Below, in pieces: positions 61,920 through 64,000 of a DNA stretch of 64,000 bases. Where the stretch lies: assembly GCF_003626975.1 (NCBI RefSeq), contig NZ_CP032616.1:1612001-1676000 (forward strand). The letters are read 5' to 3'. Position 1 is the first letter of the stretch; every line of letters starts with the position of its first letter. The position numbers and the translations under genes were made by a program. The stretch is from Pseudomonas sp. DY-1 (GTDB lineage: Bacteria > Pseudomonadota > Gammaproteobacteria > Pseudomonadales > Pseudomonadaceae). The notes under the pieces were generated by a model. It was not told the origin of the DNA, ran no database searches, and was given only the letters and a program-made list of their open reading frames with translations.

Positions 61920-64000
61920 ATGACCAGCCCCAGCCTCAGCATCCAAAGCAAGATCACCCTGCTAGCGAGCCTCTGCCTGATCCTGGTGGTGGGGCTGCTG
62001 GTCGGCCTGTCGCTCTACCAGACTCGCGCCAGCACCGAGCGGGTCAAGGATTCCAGCGGGCGCATGTTGGCCAAGGCGGCACGCCTCAATCTGCAGGCCC
62101 AGGGCAAGGTCCAGGCCCTGCAGATCCAGCGCAGCTTCACCCGCACCCACGAATATGGCCTCGGCCTGGCGCGACACCTGCTTTACCTGCGCGAGCGTGC
62201 CACCCGTGGCGAGATCAGCGCAGAAACGCTGCGCGCCGAACTGGTCGGTGAACTGCGCAAGGCCGTCGAGCAACGCCCCGAGCTGCTCGGCCTGTTCCTG
62301 ATTTTCCAGCCCGATGCACTGGATGGTCGCGACGCCGAATTCCACGGCCGCAATGAGCTGGGCAGCAACGATGCCGGTCGCTTCGCGTTGTACTGGCTGC
62401 AAGCGAAACCGGGCGAGCTGCAAGCCGTACCGGGCGATGAGAAACTGCTGGCGGATACCTCCCCCGGCCCCAGCGGCGCACCCTTCAACGCTTTCTTCAC
62501 CTGCCCGCGCGACAGTGGGCAGCTGTGCTTGCTGGAGCCGTATTTCGACGAGTCCTCGGGCGCCCGCAAACTGGTCACCAGCATCGCTTTTCCGTTGCTG
62601 GAGAACGGCAAGGTGCTGGCCGTGATCGGCCTCGACATCAGCCTCGACAGCCTGCAACAGGATGCAGCGGCCAGCAGTCGCGAGCTCTACGAGGGCAACG
62701 GCCACATCAGCATCGTCAGCCCGTCGGGCGTGGTCGCCGGCCATAGCGAGGATGCAGGCCAACTCGGCAAGCGTCTGCAGGCAGTGCTGCCGGACCAGGC
62801 CACCGAAGTCCTGGATTTCCTCGGCCGCAGCAAGCCCCACGCGTTCATCGACAAGGGGCAGATCAGCGTGCTCGAGCCCCTCTCCCCCATCGCCGGCGCC
62901 AAGCCGTGGGGCGTGTTGCTGGGCGTGCCGCAGCGGGTGCTGCTGGCTCCCGCCGAAGCGCTGAAAGTGCAGATGGATGACGAGCGCCTGCAAAGCTCGG
63001 CGCTGGAGTTCATCCTCGGCTCAGTGGCAGCCCTGCTGGGGGTCGCCATGATCTGGCTGGCCGCCCGCGGCGTGACCCGCCCGCTGCTGCGCCTGGCTGG
63101 CATGCTGGAGGACATCGCTGAAGGTGAAGGTGACCTCACCCGCCGCCTGACCTACGCCCGGCGTGACGAATTGGGTCGCCTGGCGCTCGCCTTCAATCGC
63201 TTCCTCGACAAGCTGCAACCGGTGATCGCCAAGGTCCAGGGTTCGGTTCGCGACGCCCGCGACACCGCCGACCAGTCCGCACTTATCGCCCGCCAGACAA
63301 GCGAAGGCATGCAGCAGCAGTTCCGCGAGATCGACCAGGTGGCCACCGCCCTTCACGAGATGTCCGCCACGGCCAATGCATCGGCACAAAGCGCGGCCCA
63401 GGCCGCCGATGCCGCGCGCAACGCCGACCAGGCCAGCCGTGAGGGCCTGGAGGTGATCACCCGCACAACCAGCGCCATTCACGCCCAGGCGCGGGACATG
63501 AGCGAGGCCATGGCTCAGCTCCAGACGCTGGCCCAGAGCAGCGAGCAGATCGGCTCGGTGCTGGAGGTGATCCTCTCCATCGCCGGGCAGACCAACCTGC
63601 TCGCCTTGAATGCCGCCATCGAGGCGGCACGTGCCGGTGACGCCGGGCGCGGTTTCGCCGTGGTGGCCGATGAGGTGCGCAGCCTGGCGCGACGCACCCA
63701 GGACTCCGTGGAAGAGATCCGCCAGGTGATCGACAACCTGCAGAACGGCACCCGTGACGTAACCCAAGCGATGCAGGGCAGCCACGGCCTGGCCCAGGAG
63801 AACGTAAGCCAGGTGCAGCAGGCAGTGACCGCGTTGGAGCGCATCAGCGACGCCGTCAACCTGATCACCGAGATGAACCTGCAGATCGCCAGTGCCGCCG
63901 AAGAACAAAGCAGCGTCGCAGATGAGATCAATCGCAACGTCGAGGCCATCCGCGACGTGACCGAATCGCTGTCCGGCCAGGCCGAGCAGTCGGCCCAGGT
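61920..64000 (+). CDS. Methyl-accepting chemotaxis protein, 3' end cut by window edge
   Basis: 693 codons visible, open to the window edge. The first membrane segment is at about residues 11-31, followed by a periplasmic double Cache-like domain (CPRDSGQLCLLEPYFDE, VIGLDISLDSLQQ), a second membrane segment (about 363-383), a HAMP domain with WLAARGVTRPLLRLAGML, and the signalling hairpin with GQTNLLALNAAIEAARAGDA and GRGFAVVADEVRSLARRTQD near residue 570. It is a paralogue of the receptor at 1-1159. Adjacent to a porin and the paa block it might sense an aromatic acid, but this is inference. Confidence 0.95.
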   Translation, partial: MTSPSLSIQSKITLLASLCLILVVGLLVGLSLYQTRASTERVKDSSGRMLAKAARLNLQAQGKVQALQIQRSFTRTHEYGLGLARHLLYLRERATRGEISAETLRAELVGELRKAVEQRPELLGLFLIFQPDALDGRDAEFHGRNELGSNDAGRFALYWLQAKPGELQAVPGDEKLLADTSPGPSGAPFNAFFTCPRDSGQLCLLEPYFDESSGARKLVTSIAFPLLENGKVLAVIGLDISLDSLQQDAAASSRELYEGNGHISIVSPSGVVAGHSEDAGQLGKRLQAVLPDQATEVLDFLGRSKPHAFIDKGQISVLEPLSPIAGAKPWGVLLGVPQRVLLAPAEALKVQMDDERLQSSALEFILGSVAALLGVAMIWLAARGVTRPLLRLAGMLEDIAEGEGDLTRRLTYARRDELGRLALAFNRFLDKLQPVIAKVQGSVRDARDTADQSALIARQTSEGMQQQFREIDQVATALHEMSATANASAQSAAQAADAARNADQASREGLEVITRTTSAIHAQARDMSEAMAQLQTLAQSSEQIGSVLEVILSIAGQTNLLALNAAIEAARAGDAGRGFAVVADEVRSLARRTQDSVEEIRQVIDNLQNGTRDVTQAMQGSHGLAQENVSQVQQAVTALERISDAVNLITEMNLQIASAAEEQSSVADEINRNVEAIRDVTESLSGQAEQSAQ

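Overview
The window is GC-rich DNA from a Pseudomonas. The signs are a Pseudomonas-type paa gene set, an OprD-family porin, T6SS genes in the order of the P. aeruginosa H3 locus, and at least ten copies of Pseudomonas-style REP palindromes between genes. No rRNA, tRNA, transposase, integrase or CRISPR array was seen. Both ends are cut inside paralogous methyl-accepting chemotaxis proteins (1-1159 minus, 61920-64000 plus).

Left part (1.2-18.3 kb), amine and aldehyde oxidation. An AraC-family regulator and a fatty-acyl-CoA synthetase with a 42-bp palindrome upstream are followed by the quinohemoprotein amine dehydrogenase operon qhpA-qhpD-qhpC-qhpB (minus). Opposite it is a phenylacetaldehyde dehydrogenase-like gene with a sigma-54-type promoter. 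Next come a small glycine-zipper protein, an APC amine/amino-acid permease, a PuuA/IpuC-like glutamine synthetase homologue, a FeaB-type aldehyde dehydrogenase, a cytochrome c, and a FeaR-like AraC regulator. Together they would oxidise amines such as 2-phenylethylamine to the aldehyde and then to phenylacetate.

Middle (18.4-28.3 kb), first half of the phenylacetate (paa) catabolon. paaN-paaY-paaX (minus) diverge from paaF-paaG-paaH-paaI-paaJ-paaK (plus), which ends at a strong terminator.

T6SS block (29.1-50.5 kb). tssA-M-L-K-J (minus) diverge from tssB-C-hcp-E-F-G-clpV (plus). Then come three cargo-like genes, two with deaminase-type HAE/Cys motifs and one EEP/DNase I-fold protein, followed by vgrG, a MORN-repeat protein, a tandem 76-bp REP array and a DUF4280 PAAR-like gene (minus). 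All 13 core components are present. No PpkA/PppA/Fha-type phosphorylation genes are visible.

Right part (51-62 kb), second half of the paa catabolon: paaA-B-C-D-E (ring-1,2-epoxidase), DUF485 protein plus SSS permease, OprD-type porin PhaK, and paaZ, ending at a terminator. A second outer-membrane channel gene and the second chemoreceptor follow. The T6SS therefore sits inside the phenylacetate catabolon, between paaK and paaA. The best candidates for undescribed biology are the cargo module between clpV and vgrG (45284-47168), the shared GATAC/GTATC motifs of the two paa promoter regions, and the sigma-54 promoter with upstream repeats in front of the aldehyde dehydrogenase gene.
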